A DNA stretch of 64,000 nucleotides, from positions 434,001-498,000 of the forward strand of contig NZ_BAABHW010000002.1 of the NCBI RefSeq assembly GCF_039542305.1, given 5' to 3'. The stretch comes from Roseibacterium beibuensis (GTDB taxonomy: Bacteria > Pseudomonadota > Alphaproteobacteria > Rhodobacterales > Rhodobacteraceae). The number at the start of each line of letters is the position of its first letter. Position 1 is the stretch's first letter. Below the pieces are notes generated by a model. That model saw only the letters and a list, made by a program, of their open reading frames with translations, did not search any database and was not told the DNA's origin. Of the stretch, positions 26,557 through 34,636 are shown piece by piece. The translations under genes and the position numbers were made by a program.

Positions 26557-26587
26557 GGCCTATTCTGCACAAGGTGGGCCTATTCTG
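26557..26587 (-). repeat. Direct repeat GGCCTATTCTG, 20-bp spacing
   Basis: GGCCTATTCTG occurs at 26557-26567 and 26577-26587, exactly two helical turns apart, just upstream of the DUF4389 gene. It is a candidate binding site for a regulator that contacts one face of the DNA. Confidence 0.55.
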
Positions 26588-26609
26588 TCCGTGCCGCAAC
26601 CGTTGACGG

Positions 26610-28316
26610 CTACAAGAGGCTCGCTTCGTCCGCCGGTTCCGCGTCCTTGGCCGGTTTTACCGGGGGAAATGTCATCTGCGCGGCCATCTTGGCGCCCGGC
26701 GTTGCAATCGTGGCGGACGGGCCGCCAAAACCTGCGAAAACCGGGGGCTGCTGCGGCCGGTCCGGAACAAGGGGCTCGCCCCGCAAGTCCCGCAACAGGG
26801 TCGTATGATCAGCGGCATTGGCAACCATGCCCTCGATCGACGCGCGCATGCGGCCCAGATGGGTGCGCCAATACTCGCCGCGCGTGACGAAGTTCTGGCC
26901 GATCCGCTCCTTGCCATAGCCCGTCTCGTAGACCCGCTTGCCCAGCATGACGGCCTGGTAGACCGTGAAGGGGAACAGCGTCTGGAACTCGATATCATAG
27001 GCCCCCGGCAGGACGTGCTGCCATAGTTCAAGGTTCCTGGCGAGACTGTCGGGCACCTCCAGCTCGGTCCGGGCGTCGATCCAGTACTGGCTGTCGGTGC
27101 GATTGCCCAAGGCGTAGTGCAGGCAGATGAAATCCCGCACTTCGTCATAAAGGTTCCCGGTCAGACGATTGTAGCTGTCGCGCAGGACCGGGGCGAAATC
27201 GGTGTCCGGGAAATACGTAAAGAGCCAGCGAATGGAGGTGTCGATCATGTGGATAGCGGTCGATTCCAGCGGCTCGATGAACCCGCCGGACAGGCCGATG
27301 GCCACGCAATTCTTGACCCACAGGTTGCGGCTGCGCCCGACGCGCATGGGGATGACCCGCGGCTCCAGCCCCTCGCCCTCGGGACCGAGATGACCAAGGA
27401 ATTCCGTCATCGCCTCTTCGTCGGTCCGGTGGGACGAGGAAAAGACATATCCCGTTCCAACCCGGTTGAAGAGCGGCACACGCCAGCTCCATCCGGCACC
27501 AAGCGCGGTGGAGCGCGTCGCGCAATCGACCTTCACCTCACCCTCGTGGGGGATCTGGACCGCCAGCGCCCGATCATTGGCCAGGTATTTCGAATAGGGG
27601 ATGAACGGCTCTTCCAAGACCTTGTTGATCAGAAGACCGCGGAACCCGGTGCAGTCGATGACCAGTTCGACCGGATGCTCTCCACGCTCCTGCAAGACGA
27701 GTGAGGCGATGTTCCCGGTTTCCCCGTCCCGCGTGACGTCCACCACGTCATCGAGGATGTGCACCACACCCCGGTCCTTGGAAATATCGCGCATAAGCCC
27801 CGCGAACCGACCTGCATCGAGATGATAGGCATAGCCGGCCTCGCCCGAGAACTCGGGCTGACCCAAGGGGCGGGGGCCTTTGCCCGCACGGATCAGGTCC
27901 AGCGCCGGGGCATAGGTCTGCGCGAATTCAAGCCCGCCCGCGCCTTCGCGCAGATAGTAATAGGCCAGATCGACACCCGCGACATAGCCCGGACGACCGA
28001 AGGGATTGACGTAGTCGATGAAGTCGCCGTTCCGGTCCACGTTCCATTTCTGGAACATGACGCCCAGCTTGAACGAGGCATTACAGGCCTTGAAGAACTC
28101 GCGCTCCGAGACGCCGCAGGTCTTCAAAACCCTTGGCATGCCGGGAACCGTCGCCTCCCCCACGCCCACGGTCGGGACATTTGGCGATTCGATCAGCGTG
28201 ATCCCCATGCGGCTTTTGCCGCCCTCGCCGCGGAACATCGCGTTCATAAGCATGGCCGTCATCCAGCCTGCCGTGCCGCCACCGACGATCGTGATGTTGG
28301 AAATCGGATCTGCCAT
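26610..28316 (-). CDS. Flavin-dependent (tryptophan-type) halogenase
   Basis: A 568-residue protein of the tryptophan halogenase family. The N-terminal FAD motif is VGGGTAGWMTAMLM (residues about 9-22). GVGEATVPGM and ASFKLGVMFQKW contain the conserved Lys position that forms the halogenating species, and GWSWRVPLFNR is the WxWxIP motif with Val for Ile. All catalytic hallmarks look intact. No biosynthetic cluster surrounds it; the upstream gene is a Gfo/Idh dehydrogenase. Start MADPISNI at 28316 behind GGAGGTGC. The substrate could be free or bound indole, or something else. Confidence 0.9.
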   Translation of the reverse strand: MADPISNITIVGGGTAGWMTAMLMNAMFRGEGGKSRMGITLIESPNVPTVGVGEATVPGMPRVLKTCGVSEREFFKACNASFKLGVMFQKWNVDRNGDFIDYVNPFGRPGYVAGVDLAYYYLREGAGGLEFAQTYAPALDLIRAGKGPRPLGQPEFSGEAGYAYHLDAGRFAGLMRDISKDRGVVHILDDVVDVTRDGETGNIASLVLQERGEHPVELVIDCTGFRGLLINKVLEEPFIPYSKYLANDRALAVQIPHEGEVKVDCATRSTALGAGWSWRVPLFNRVGTGYVFSSSHRTDEEAMTEFLGHLGPEGEGLEPRVIPMRVGRSRNLWVKNCVAIGLSGGFIEPLESTAIHMIDTSIRWLFTYFPDTDFAPVLRDSYNRLTGNLYDEVRDFICLHYALGNRTDSQYWIDARTELEVPDSLARNLELWQHVLPGAYDIEFQTLFPFTVYQAVMLGKRVYETGYGKERIGQNFVTRGEYWRTHLGRMRASIEGMVANAADHTTLLRDLRGEPLVPDRPQQPPVFAGFGGPSATIATPGAKMAAQMTFPPVKPAKDAEPADEASLL

Positions 28317-28358
28317 CGGTGCACCTCCGCAGGCCATGTGTTGACGCTACGGCAGCCT

Positions 28359-28371
28359 AACCGATTCGGTT
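28359..28371. promoter_or_regulatory. Palindrome AACCG-ATT-CGGTT before the halogenase
   Basis: A 13-bp inverted repeat with 5-bp arms lies 43 bp upstream of the halogenase start, inside the 88-bp gap to the Gfo/Idh gene. It resembles operators of LacI-like or similar dimeric repressors. It suggests that the halogenase has its own regulated promoter rather than reading through from upstream. Confidence 0.45.
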
Positions 28372-28404
28372 TGGATTACAGAATCGCGCGGGTCGGGCGT
28401 AAGG

Positions 28405-29370
28405 TCAAAGCGCCGCGAAGATCTTGTCGATGAAGGCTTGCGTGCCGCGGGAGACTTCCAGCGGGCAGGCATAGGCACCGCCGTCGAGGACGCTGGCGGC
28501 CACCGCTTCGACCTGGTTTTTGTATTGCTGCTCTGTGGGATAGCGGATCAGGTCTTCGTCCAGCCCGGTCCTGCGCCAGCGGATCGCGGCCTCGCCATAG
28601 CTGCCCGCGTTGAACGGCGCGTCGACCACGAGACTGCCCTCGCTGCCGTGGAACACCATTTCCTGCCTCAGCCCCGCGCGCATCGAGACGTAGAAGGAAA
28701 ACCGCGCGTCGCCCAGCCGGGCCTGCACCCAGGTGCTCGAATCGACCCCCTTCTCGATGATGGCATCGGCCCATGTCAGCTCCGGCTCAAGCCCCGTCGC
28801 GATCCGCGCCGCCCCGATGGGATAGACACCGATGTCACGCAGCGCGCCGCCACCCAGGGCCGCATCGTTGCGCACATTCGCGGCGCCCGCAGGCAGCGGA
28901 TAGGTGAAGACCCCTGCAACGGTGTGGAGCTTGCCGATCCCGCCTTCGGCGAGGATCTCCCGGATGCGGGCCCATTGCGGATGATGGGCGGGCATCCACG
29001 CCTCGGCGATGAACACGCCCGTCTCGTCGCGCAGGGCGATCAGGCGGTCGACATCGCCCGCCGTCATGCCGATGGGCTTTTCGCACAGCACCGCTTTGCC
29101 GGCTTGAGCGGCCTTCTCGCTCCACTCGACATGCAGCGCGTTGGGCAAGGGGATGTAGACCGCGTCGATCTCGGGGTCGGCCAGCAGGTCGTCATAGCTG
29201 GCATGGACCCGAAGACCGGGGGCAAAGCTCTGAAACGGCGCCGCTTTGGCAGCGTCCCGCGTGGCCACGGCAGCAAGCTCGGCCCGGTCGGCGGCATGGA
29301 TGGCGGGGGCCATCGTCTTGCGGGCGAAGTTGGATGCCCCCAGAACGCCCCAACGCAGGTAATCGCGCAT
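28405..29370 (-). CDS. Gfo/Idh/MocA family oxidoreductase
   Basis: A 321-residue NAD(P)-dependent dehydrogenase. It has an N-terminal Rossmann fold (RWGVLGASNFARKTM), the family motif CEKPIGM around residue 97, and a C-terminal substrate domain with GGGALRDIGVYPI (catalytic Asp-x-x-x-Tyr-like region). Typical substrates are sugars, inositols or other polyols. Same strand as the halogenase, 88 bp apart with a palindrome between them; functional linkage is uncertain. Confidence 0.9.
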   Translation of the reverse strand: MRDYLRWGVLGASNFARKTMAPAIHAADRAELAAVATRDAAKAAPFQSFAPGLRVHASYDDLLADPEIDAVYIPLPNALHVEWSEKAAQAGKAVLCEKPIGMTAGDVDRLIALRDETGVFIAEAWMPAHHPQWARIREILAEGGIGKLHTVAGVFTYPLPAGAANVRNDAALGGGALRDIGVYPIGAARIATGLEPELTWADAIIEKGVDSSTWVQARLGDARFSFYVSMRAGLRQEMVFHGSEGSLVVDAPFNAGSYGEAAIRWRRTGLDEDLIRYPTEQQYKNQVEAVAASVLDGGAYACPLEVSRGTQAFIDKIFAAL

Positions 29371-29497
29371 CTGTCTTGCCCCTTCCGATTGGCTTGGTTG
29401 TCTGGCTCAGCCTATCCTGCGGGCCTGCACGGGCGCAAACGGGCTTGCCGAACGTCCTCTCGCGCCGCCACCGACAAAAGCAAGCAGCCCGACATCG

Positions 29498-29526
29498 AAA
29501 AAGGCGCCGGATTTCCCCGGCGCCCT
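29498..29526 (-). terminator. Rho-independent terminator of rpoH
   Basis: On the minus strand GGCGCCGG-GGAAAT-CCGGCGCC is followed by TTTTTC, directly downstream of the rpoH stop codon: an 8-bp GC stem with a T-run. Confidence 0.85.
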
Positions 29527-29548
29527 TTGACATCTGGTCTCGAATGGG

Positions 29549-30445
29549 TCAGGCGCTGGCCAACATGCCCTGTTCGCGCGCCAGTTCCCGCATCCGCTTT
29601 TGCAGCTTTTCGAACGCGCGCACCTCGATCTGGCGAATGCGCTCGCGGCTGACATTGTAGACGCCCGACAGGTCCTCAAGGGTGACCGGGCTGTCCTGCA
29701 AACGCCGCTGGGTGAGGATGTCGCGCTCGCGCTCGTTCAGCACTTCCATCGCCTCTTCCATCATGGCCATGCGCTGGCTGAACTCGTCCTTCTCGGCATA
29801 ATCCTCGGCCTGGTTGGCGCTTTCGTCCTCCAGCCAATCCTGCCACTGGGTCGAGCTGTCATCCTCGGTGCCGATGGTCGCGTTCAGCGAGGCATCCCCC
29901 CCCGACAGGCGACGGTTCATCGAGATGACCTCGTCCTCGGTCACGCCAAGATCGTTGGCGATACGGGCCACGTTCTCGGGCCGCATGTCGCCGTCTTCCA
30001 GCGCACCGATGCGGGCTTTGGCCTTTCGCAGGTTAAAGAACAGCTTTTTCTGCGCGCTGGTGGTGCCCAGCTTCACAAGGCTCCAGGACCGCAGGATGTA
30101 TTCCTGGATCGCGGCGCGGATCCACCACATCGCGTAGGTCGCGAGGCGAAAGCCCTTCTCGGGATCGAAGCGTTTGACGGCCTGCATCAGGCCCACGTTC
30201 GCCTCGGAAATCACCTCGGCCTGCGGCAGGCCGTAGCCGCGATAACCCATCGCGATTTTCGCGGCGAGGCGCAGGTGGCTGGTGACCATCTTGTGCGCGG
30301 CCTCGGTGTCCTGATCCTCGACCCACCGTTTGGCCAGCATGTATTCTTCTTCCGGTTCCAGCATCGGGAACTTACGGATTTCTTGCAGGTAGCGGTTCAG
30401 ACCCTGCTCCGGCGACGGCGCCGGCAGATTTGCAAAATTGCTCAT
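29549..30445 (-). CDS. rpoH: RNA polymerase sigma factor RpoH (sigma-32)
   Basis: A 298-residue heat-shock sigma factor. Region 2 is intact (EANVGLMQAVKRFDPEKGFR, YAMWWIRAAIQEYILR). The RpoH box region reads QRRLQDSPVTLEDLS, and region 4.2 ends with SRERIRQIEVRAFEKLQKR. Alphaproteobacteria often have two RpoH paralogues; which one this is cannot be decided here. A good promoter and a terminator flank it, so it is monocistronic. Confidence 0.96.
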   Translation of the reverse strand: MSNFANLPAPSPEQGLNRYLQEIRKFPMLEPEEEYMLAKRWVEDQDTEAAHKMVTSHLRLAAKIAMGYRGYGLPQAEVISEANVGLMQAVKRFDPEKGFRLATYAMWWIRAAIQEYILRSWSLVKLGTTSAQKKLFFNLRKAKARIGALEDGDMRPENVARIANDLGVTEDEVISMNRRLSGGDASLNATIGTEDDSSTQWQDWLEDESANQAEDYAEKDEFSQRMAMMEEAMEVLNERERDILTQRRLQDSPVTLEDLSGVYNVSRERIRQIEVRAFEKLQKRMRELAREQGMLASA

Positions 30446-30477
30446 ATATCGGTCCCCCTGTTCGACCGTGTTGAGAC

Positions 30478-30506
30478 TTATGTAAACCGGATTAACTTTA
30501 TTTCAA
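30478..30506 (-). promoter_or_regulatory. Predicted rpoH promoter
   Basis: On the minus strand TTGAAA (30501-30506) and ACATAA (30478-30483) are separated by 17 bp in an AT-rich stretch, 33 bp upstream of the rpoH start codon. The CTTGAAA...CATAAG context also has some likeness to heat-shock promoters, so autocontrol by RpoH is possible. Confidence 0.55.
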
Positions 30507-30540
30507 GTCTCCCCGGCTTCGAGATCCTCTCCTGTATGTG

Positions 30541-30598
30541 CTGCGCACAATCGAACATCAATACAGATTTCACGCCGATCACGTGCAATTGTGCGCAG
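30541..30598. repeat. 11-bp inverted repeat between rluD and rpoH
   Basis: CTGCGCACAAT (30541-30551) and ATTGTGCGCAG (30588-30598) are perfect inverted copies separated by 36 nt. They begin two bases after the rluD stop codon and lie 35 bp beyond the -35 of the rpoH promoter. No T-run is attached, so a two-site operator is as likely as an RNA hairpin. Confidence 0.6.
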
Positions 30599-30599
30599 T

Positions 30600-31634
30600 T
30601 TACAGGCCCGTATCGCGCAGCAGGTGCAAAAGGCCTGCCATATCCTTCGGCAAATCCGCATCGAAACGCATCATCTCGCCGCTGACGGGATGCACGAAGC
30701 CAAGGCTTGCCGCGTGAAGGGCTTGGCGATTGAAACCGTTCAGGGCCTCTGCCGGTTCCCGCCCAAGCACCTTTTCCGCCACTTTCCGCCGCCCGCCATA
30801 GACCGGGTCGCCGATCAGGGCATGGCCGACATGGGCCATGTGCACGCGGATCTGGTGGGTGCGCCCGGTCTCCAACCGGCAGGAGACGCGCGACACCACC
30901 CCGGCGAAGCTTTCCTCGACCCGCACGCGTGTGACCGCGTGCCGCCCGCCGGAAAACACCACCGCCTGCCGCTGCCGGTCGGTCTTGTGGCGCCCCAGAT
31001 GCGTGGTGATCTTCATCACGCCACCCTCTTCGAAGCTGACCCCGCGCACGCCGCGCAGTCGCGGGTCCGCCGGGTTCGGGACGCCGTGGCAGAGCGCGAC
31101 ATACTCCCGCTCGACACTGTGGGCCGCGAATTGATCGGCCAGCCCATGATGCGCCCTGTCCGATTTCGCCACGACCAGCAGTCCGCTCGTATCCTTGTCG
31201 ATCCGGTGCACGATGCCAGGGCGTTTTTCGCCCCCCACCCCCGACAGGTTACCGCCGAAATGGTGCAGCAGCGCATTGACCAGCGTGCCGCCGGGCGTGC
31301 CCGGCGCGGGATGCACCACCATGCCTGCGGGCTTGTTGACGACGATGAGGTCGTCATCTTCATGAAGGATGTCCAGGGCGATCGCCTCGGGCCGGGTTTC
31401 GACCTCGGCGGCCTCTTCGACCGTGATTTCGATCAGGTCGCCCTCGGACAGCCTGGCCCGCGCATCGGTGACGACGGTCCCGTTCACCGACACCGCCCCG
31501 CCCTCGATCAGGCGCGCGAGGCGGGACCGGCTCAGGCTCTCGCCCTCTGGCACGTCTCGGGCCAGTGCCTTATCAAGACGCGGGGCCGGGTCCGGCCCGA
31601 TGGGAAACGAGACAAGGCGGGCAGAAGTGGACAT
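30600..31634 (-). CDS. rluD: RluA-family 23S rRNA pseudouridine synthase (RluD-like)
   Basis: A 344-residue enzyme that isomerises uridines in 23S rRNA (helix 69 for RluD). It has an N-terminal S4 domain (SRSRLARLIEGGAVSVNG, residues about 35-95) and the catalytic-Asp motif VHRIDKDTSGLLVVAK near residue 148, followed by RVSCRLETGRTHQIRVHMAHVGH. Start MSTSARLVSF at 31634; its CAT complement shares two bases with the ATG of the divergent gene. The longer open frame upstream is antisense to that gene. Confidence 0.94.
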   Translation of the reverse strand: MSTSARLVSFPIGPDPAPRLDKALARDVPEGESLSRSRLARLIEGGAVSVNGTVVTDARARLSEGDLIEITVEEAAEVETRPEAIALDILHEDDDLIVVNKPAGMVVHPAPGTPGGTLVNALLHHFGGNLSGVGGEKRPGIVHRIDKDTSGLLVVAKSDRAHHGLADQFAAHSVEREYVALCHGVPNPADPRLRGVRGVSFEEGGVMKITTHLGRHKTDRQRQAVVFSGGRHAVTRVRVEESFAGVVSRVSCRLETGRTHQIRVHMAHVGHALIGDPVYGGRRKVAEKVLGREPAEALNGFNRQALHAASLGFVHPVSGEMMRFDADLPKDMAGLLHLLRDTGL

Positions 31635-31953
31635 GGACGACGCTCCGAAGGACCAGGCCGGCCTGCCGCGCGAATTGCGTTTCCTGAAAACGCTCGTGAC
31701 GATCCTGACCGTGGTGATGATCGCAGGCGTGATAACGATCACGGCGCTGCTTGTCATCCGACTCAACGATACGGGAACCGCGCCGGTGATCACCGTCGCG
31801 CCCGGCGACTTCGACCTGCCCGACGGTGTCGGGGTCACGGGGTTCCAGCTGGCGGGTCAGCACGTCATCGTCATCGGCGATGACGGGATGGTCCGCGTGT
31901 TCGACGCCGAAAGCGGCGCGCAAGTGCAAGAGCTTGCACTGCCCGAGGGCTGA
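31633..31953 (+). CDS. Small single-pass membrane protein (DUF6476-like)
   Basis: A 106-residue protein with a short cytoplasmic leader (MDDAPKDQAGLPREL), one long hydrophobic segment (residues about 22-45) and a periplasmic domain containing VIVIGDDGMVRVFDAESG, which looks like one blade of a beta-propeller or PQQ-like repeat. I associate this architecture with the DUF6476 family of Rhodobacterales. Its ATG overlaps the start codon of rluD on the other strand, so each gene's upstream signals lie inside the other. Confidence 0.8.
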   Translation: MDDAPKDQAGLPRELRFLKTLVTILTVVMIAGVITITALLVIRLNDTGTAPVITVAPGDFDLPDGVGVTGFQLAGQHVIVIGDDGMVRVFDAESGAQVQELALPEG

Positions 31954-31976
31954 GTGTTCTCGCTAATGCGGTGGGA

Positions 31977-32053
31977 TGGTACCAGCGCCCCGGCTCGAAC
32001 GGGGGACCTCCTGATCCACAATCAGGCGCTCTAACCAACTGAGCTACGCCGGC
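31977..32053 (-). tRNA. tRNA-His (GTG)
   Basis: 77 nt including an encoded CCA. The acceptor stem GCCGGCG pairs with CGCTGGT (two G:U pairs). The D arm has GTAGCTCAGTTGGTTAGAGC, the anticodon stem CCTGA/TCAGG encloses TTGTGGA (anticodon GTG), and the T loop has GTTCGAGCC. The discriminator is A73 and the base before position 1 is T, so G-1 is not encoded. This is the reported condition for many alphaproteobacterial tRNA-His. Confidence 0.95.
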
Positions 32054-32117
32054 ACTGCGTGGCGAAATACTCGTGCCGCGCGAGCATTGCAAGGGGGTTT
32101 TGGGCAGGTTTTCGCAG

Positions 32118-32618
32118 TCAGACTCTCACCAGATCGAGACGCCATTCCTGTTCCACCAGATCGACCCCGAAGGAGTGGACCGGCTCGGACCGCACCAGCG
32201 TGAACCCGGCCTTTTCATAAAGCGCACAGGCCGCCCGATGGCTTTCATGCGTCCAGAGGATCAAGGCGCGGCACCCCTTGGCGCGGGCATAGGCGATACA
32301 TTCGGCCAGCAGCCGCTTGCCAAGGCCGGTGCCGCGCGCCTCGGGGCGGATCAGGAAAAGGCGCAGTTTCGCGAGTCCCGGCTCGGGCCCTTTGACGCAG
32401 AAGATCGAGCCAAGCCGCTCCCCCCCGCGCCACGCGATCCAGGCACGCTCGCAGTCCGCATCGCGGGTCTCGATGTAATCGGCGAGGATACGGGCCACCA
32501 GCGACTCGAAACTGGCGTCGAATCCCTCGTCCCGATGATAGAGCTCGGCATGTTGCTGGATCAGCCAGCCCGCATCCCCGACCCCAAGGTCCCGCAATTC
32601 GATCTCGCCGTCAGCCAT
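32118..32618 (-). CDS. GNAT family N-acetyltransferase
   Basis: A 166-residue acetyltransferase with the acetyl-CoA loop ARGTGLGKRLLAECIAYAR (residues about 92-110) and the closing motif ALYEKAGFTLVRSE. Acceptor substrate unknown. Many relatives are encoded as the C-terminal half of MarR-acetyltransferase fusions; here it is free-standing. It lies downstream of tRNA-His in the opposite direction to DUF6324. Confidence 0.88.
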   Translation of the reverse strand: MADGEIELRDLGVGDAGWLIQQHAELYHRDEGFDASFESLVARILADYIETRDADCERAWIAWRGGERLGSIFCVKGPEPGLAKLRLFLIRPEARGTGLGKRLLAECIAYARAKGCRALILWTHESHRAACALYEKAGFTLVRSEPVHSFGVDLVEQEWRLDLVRV

Positions 32619-32684
32619 ACGGCCCTCCCTTGCCTTGGACAGGCGAAGCGACTACGCCCTCAGCCAGTTTGACGGAGACCGGAC

Positions 32685-32885
32685 ATGGGCATCAACAGCG
32701 AAAGCGATATCGAGGCCAATCTGCAGATCGGACCGACGACGCTCGGGATGGTGCGGATCTACCTTGAGGGCAATGGCATCGACCTGCCGCTGGATTTCGA
32801 CCCCGAGGAGGCGGAAGAGATCGCCGAAGAACTGCGCGCCGCGGCGGCGGCCGCCCGCAAGATGGGCAAGAAGGGCAAGGGCTGA
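32685..32885 (+). CDS. Small conserved protein (DUF6324-like)
   Basis: A 66-residue protein starting MGINSESDIEANLQIGPTTL, with an acidic middle (DFDPEEAEEIAEELRA) and a Lys/Gly-rich end (KMGKKGKG). It has no membrane segment. I associate it with the DUF6324 family common in Rhodobacterales; function unknown. GACGGAGA precedes the ATG. It is divergent from the GNAT gene. Confidence 0.78.
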   Translation: MGINSESDIEANLQIGPTTLGMVRIYLEGNGIDLPLDFDPEEAEEIAEELRAAAAAARKMGKKGKG

Positions 32886-32999
32886 TCCGGGGGCTGGCGG
32901 AAATCTCGAGATTTCCGGTCCGAAAAACCCCGGTTTTTCGGCTGCGGGGCGTGCGCGACCCGAAGACCGCCCCACCTGTCCGTGGCCGGCCCCTGCACC

Positions 33000-34196
33000 A
33001 TGGATGAGATCGCGCGCCTTTTCGTGACACTCGGCGCCCTGTTCCTCGCGGGGCTGGCCGCCGATGCGCTGGGGCGCAGCACCCGGTTGCCGCGCGTGAC
33101 ACTTCTCTTGCTGATCGGCGTGACGGCGGGCCAATCGGGGCTTGGCCTGATCCCGGCCGAGGCAAGCGACCTGTTCGAGATCCTGTCCACGGCGGCCCTG
33201 ACCCTTGTGGCCTTCCTGCTGGGCAATGCGCTGACGCGCGAGAAACTGGCCGCGCATGGCCGGGCGATCCTGATCCTGTCCTGGTCGGTCGTCGGCATGA
33301 CCCTGATGATCGTCGCGCCGGGGCTGTGGTTGGCTGACCTGCCACCCGCGCTGGCGCTGATCCTGGCCGCCATCGCCACGGCCACCGCCCCTGCCGCAAC
33401 CGCCGACATCCTGCACCAATCGGGCGCGACGGGTGGCTTTGCCGACCGCATTCGCGGCATCGTGGCCGTGGACGACGCCTGGGGCCTGATCGTGTTCAGC
33501 CTCGTCCTCGTGGCGGCTGGTGCCCTGACGGGCAATGGCGAGGGCGGCAACGCGTTGATCCACGCCGCGCGAGACCTCGGGGGCGCCGTCCTTGTCGGCC
33601 TGCTGGTGGGCCTGCCCGGCGCGGCCCTGACCGGGCGGCTGTCACCGGGCGAGCCGTTGCAGACCGAGGCGCTTGGCCTCGTCTTCCTGACCGCAGGGCT
33701 GGCCGCGTGGCTGGACGTGTCGATCCTGATCGCGGGCCTGGTCGCGGGCGCCAGCATCGCCAATCTCGCCCGCCACCACGACCGCGCCTTTCACGAGATC
33801 GAGCATCTGCAATGGCCCTTCATGCTGCTGTTCTTCGTCATGGCGGGCGCCGTGCTGGAGGTTGAAGGCCTGGTCCATCTCGGCGCGCTCGGGGCGGCCT
33901 ATGTCGGCCTGCGGATCGCGGCGCGTCTTCTGGGCGGCTGGATCGGCGGGCGCGTGGCCGGGCTGGAGGCCACGGAATGTCGCTGGATCGGTCCGGCCCT
34001 CATGCCGCAGGCGGGCGTCGCCGTCGGCATGGCGCTGGTGGCCGGCGAGGCCTTTCCCGACTGGCGCGAGACGATCCTGACCCTGACCGTCGGCACCACC
34101 GTGATCTTCGAGTTGATCGGCCCGCCCCTGACGCTGCTGGCGCTGACCCGTGTCGGGCGTGCTCAGAGCACCGCGCCGGGGTCGCGCAACAGCTGA
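33000..34196 (+). CDS. Cation:proton antiporter (CPA family)
   Basis: A 398-residue inner-membrane protein with 12-13 hydrophobic segments and a CPA-type core, including a paired-acid-like site in VAVDDAWGLIVF (residues about 152-163). It is likely a Na+/H+ or K+/H+ exchanger; it lacks the C-terminal TrkA-N domain of KefB/C. The ATG at 33000 is chosen; a GTG six codons upstream is possible. Its last 34 bases overlap the end of the convergent mmcB gene. Confidence 0.88.
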   Translation: MDEIARLFVTLGALFLAGLAADALGRSTRLPRVTLLLLIGVTAGQSGLGLIPAEASDLFEILSTAALTLVAFLLGNALTREKLAAHGRAILILSWSVVGMTLMIVAPGLWLADLPPALALILAAIATATAPAATADILHQSGATGGFADRIRGIVAVDDAWGLIVFSLVLVAAGALTGNGEGGNALIHAARDLGGAVLVGLLVGLPGAALTGRLSPGEPLQTEALGLVFLTAGLAAWLDVSILIAGLVAGASIANLARHHDRAFHEIEHLQWPFMLLFFVMAGAVLEVEGLVHLGALGAAYVGLRIAARLLGGWIGGRVAGLEATECRWIGPALMPQAGVAVGMALVAGEAFPDWRETILTLTVGTTVIFELIGPPLTLLALTRVGRAQSTAPGSRNS

Positions 34197-34624
34197 AGCC
34201 GCTGCGCCGCGATGCGGGCGAAGCGCTGCGTCACGGCCTTGCGCCGCGCGCCGGCCAGTTTCGTTTCCGGCCCCATGCGCAGGATCTCGGCGTCATAGCC
34301 ATCGGCGATGATCAGCCCCGTTTCAGGCGGCAGAAGGTCGGTCGGAAACCCCTCGTCCACCGCCCAGAAATACCGGTCGCCCCAATCGAGGTAACCCTGC
34401 CACTTGGCGTCCGAGGTGAAATCCACCCGGCTCGACTTGCACTCGATCACCCACAACTCGCCCTTGGGGCCAAGCGCCATCACGTCCAGCCGCTTGCCAC
34501 GGTCGGGCGTGAACTCCTCGACGCAGGCGAAACCATGGCTGGCCAGGTGCCGACAGACGCCACGGGCCAGAACCTGGCCGGGCATCATCCCCTCGACGGC
34601 GGCTTGTGCGGCAAGATCAACCAT
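34163..34624 (-). CDS. mmcB: MmcB family DNA repair protein
   Basis: A 153-residue protein with a PD-(D/E)XK-like core: LDVMALGPKGELWVIECKSSRVDFTSD (Asp, then Glu-x-Lys) around residues 47-73. In Caulobacter, MmcB is an SOS-induced factor needed for mitomycin C resistance. Two starts are possible; MVDLAAQ at 34624 is chosen because the upstream ATG at 34642 lies inside a LexA box. It overlaps the antiporter gene tail to tail. Confidence 0.9.
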   Translation of the reverse strand: MVDLAAQAAVEGMMPGQVLARGVCRHLASHGFACVEEFTPDRGKRLDVMALGPKGELWVIECKSSRVDFTSDAKWQGYLDWGDRYFWAVDEGFPTDLLPPETGLIIADGYDAEILRMGPETKLAGARRKAVTQRFARIAAQRLQLLRDPGAVL

Positions 34625-34636
34625 ATCGAAAGAATG

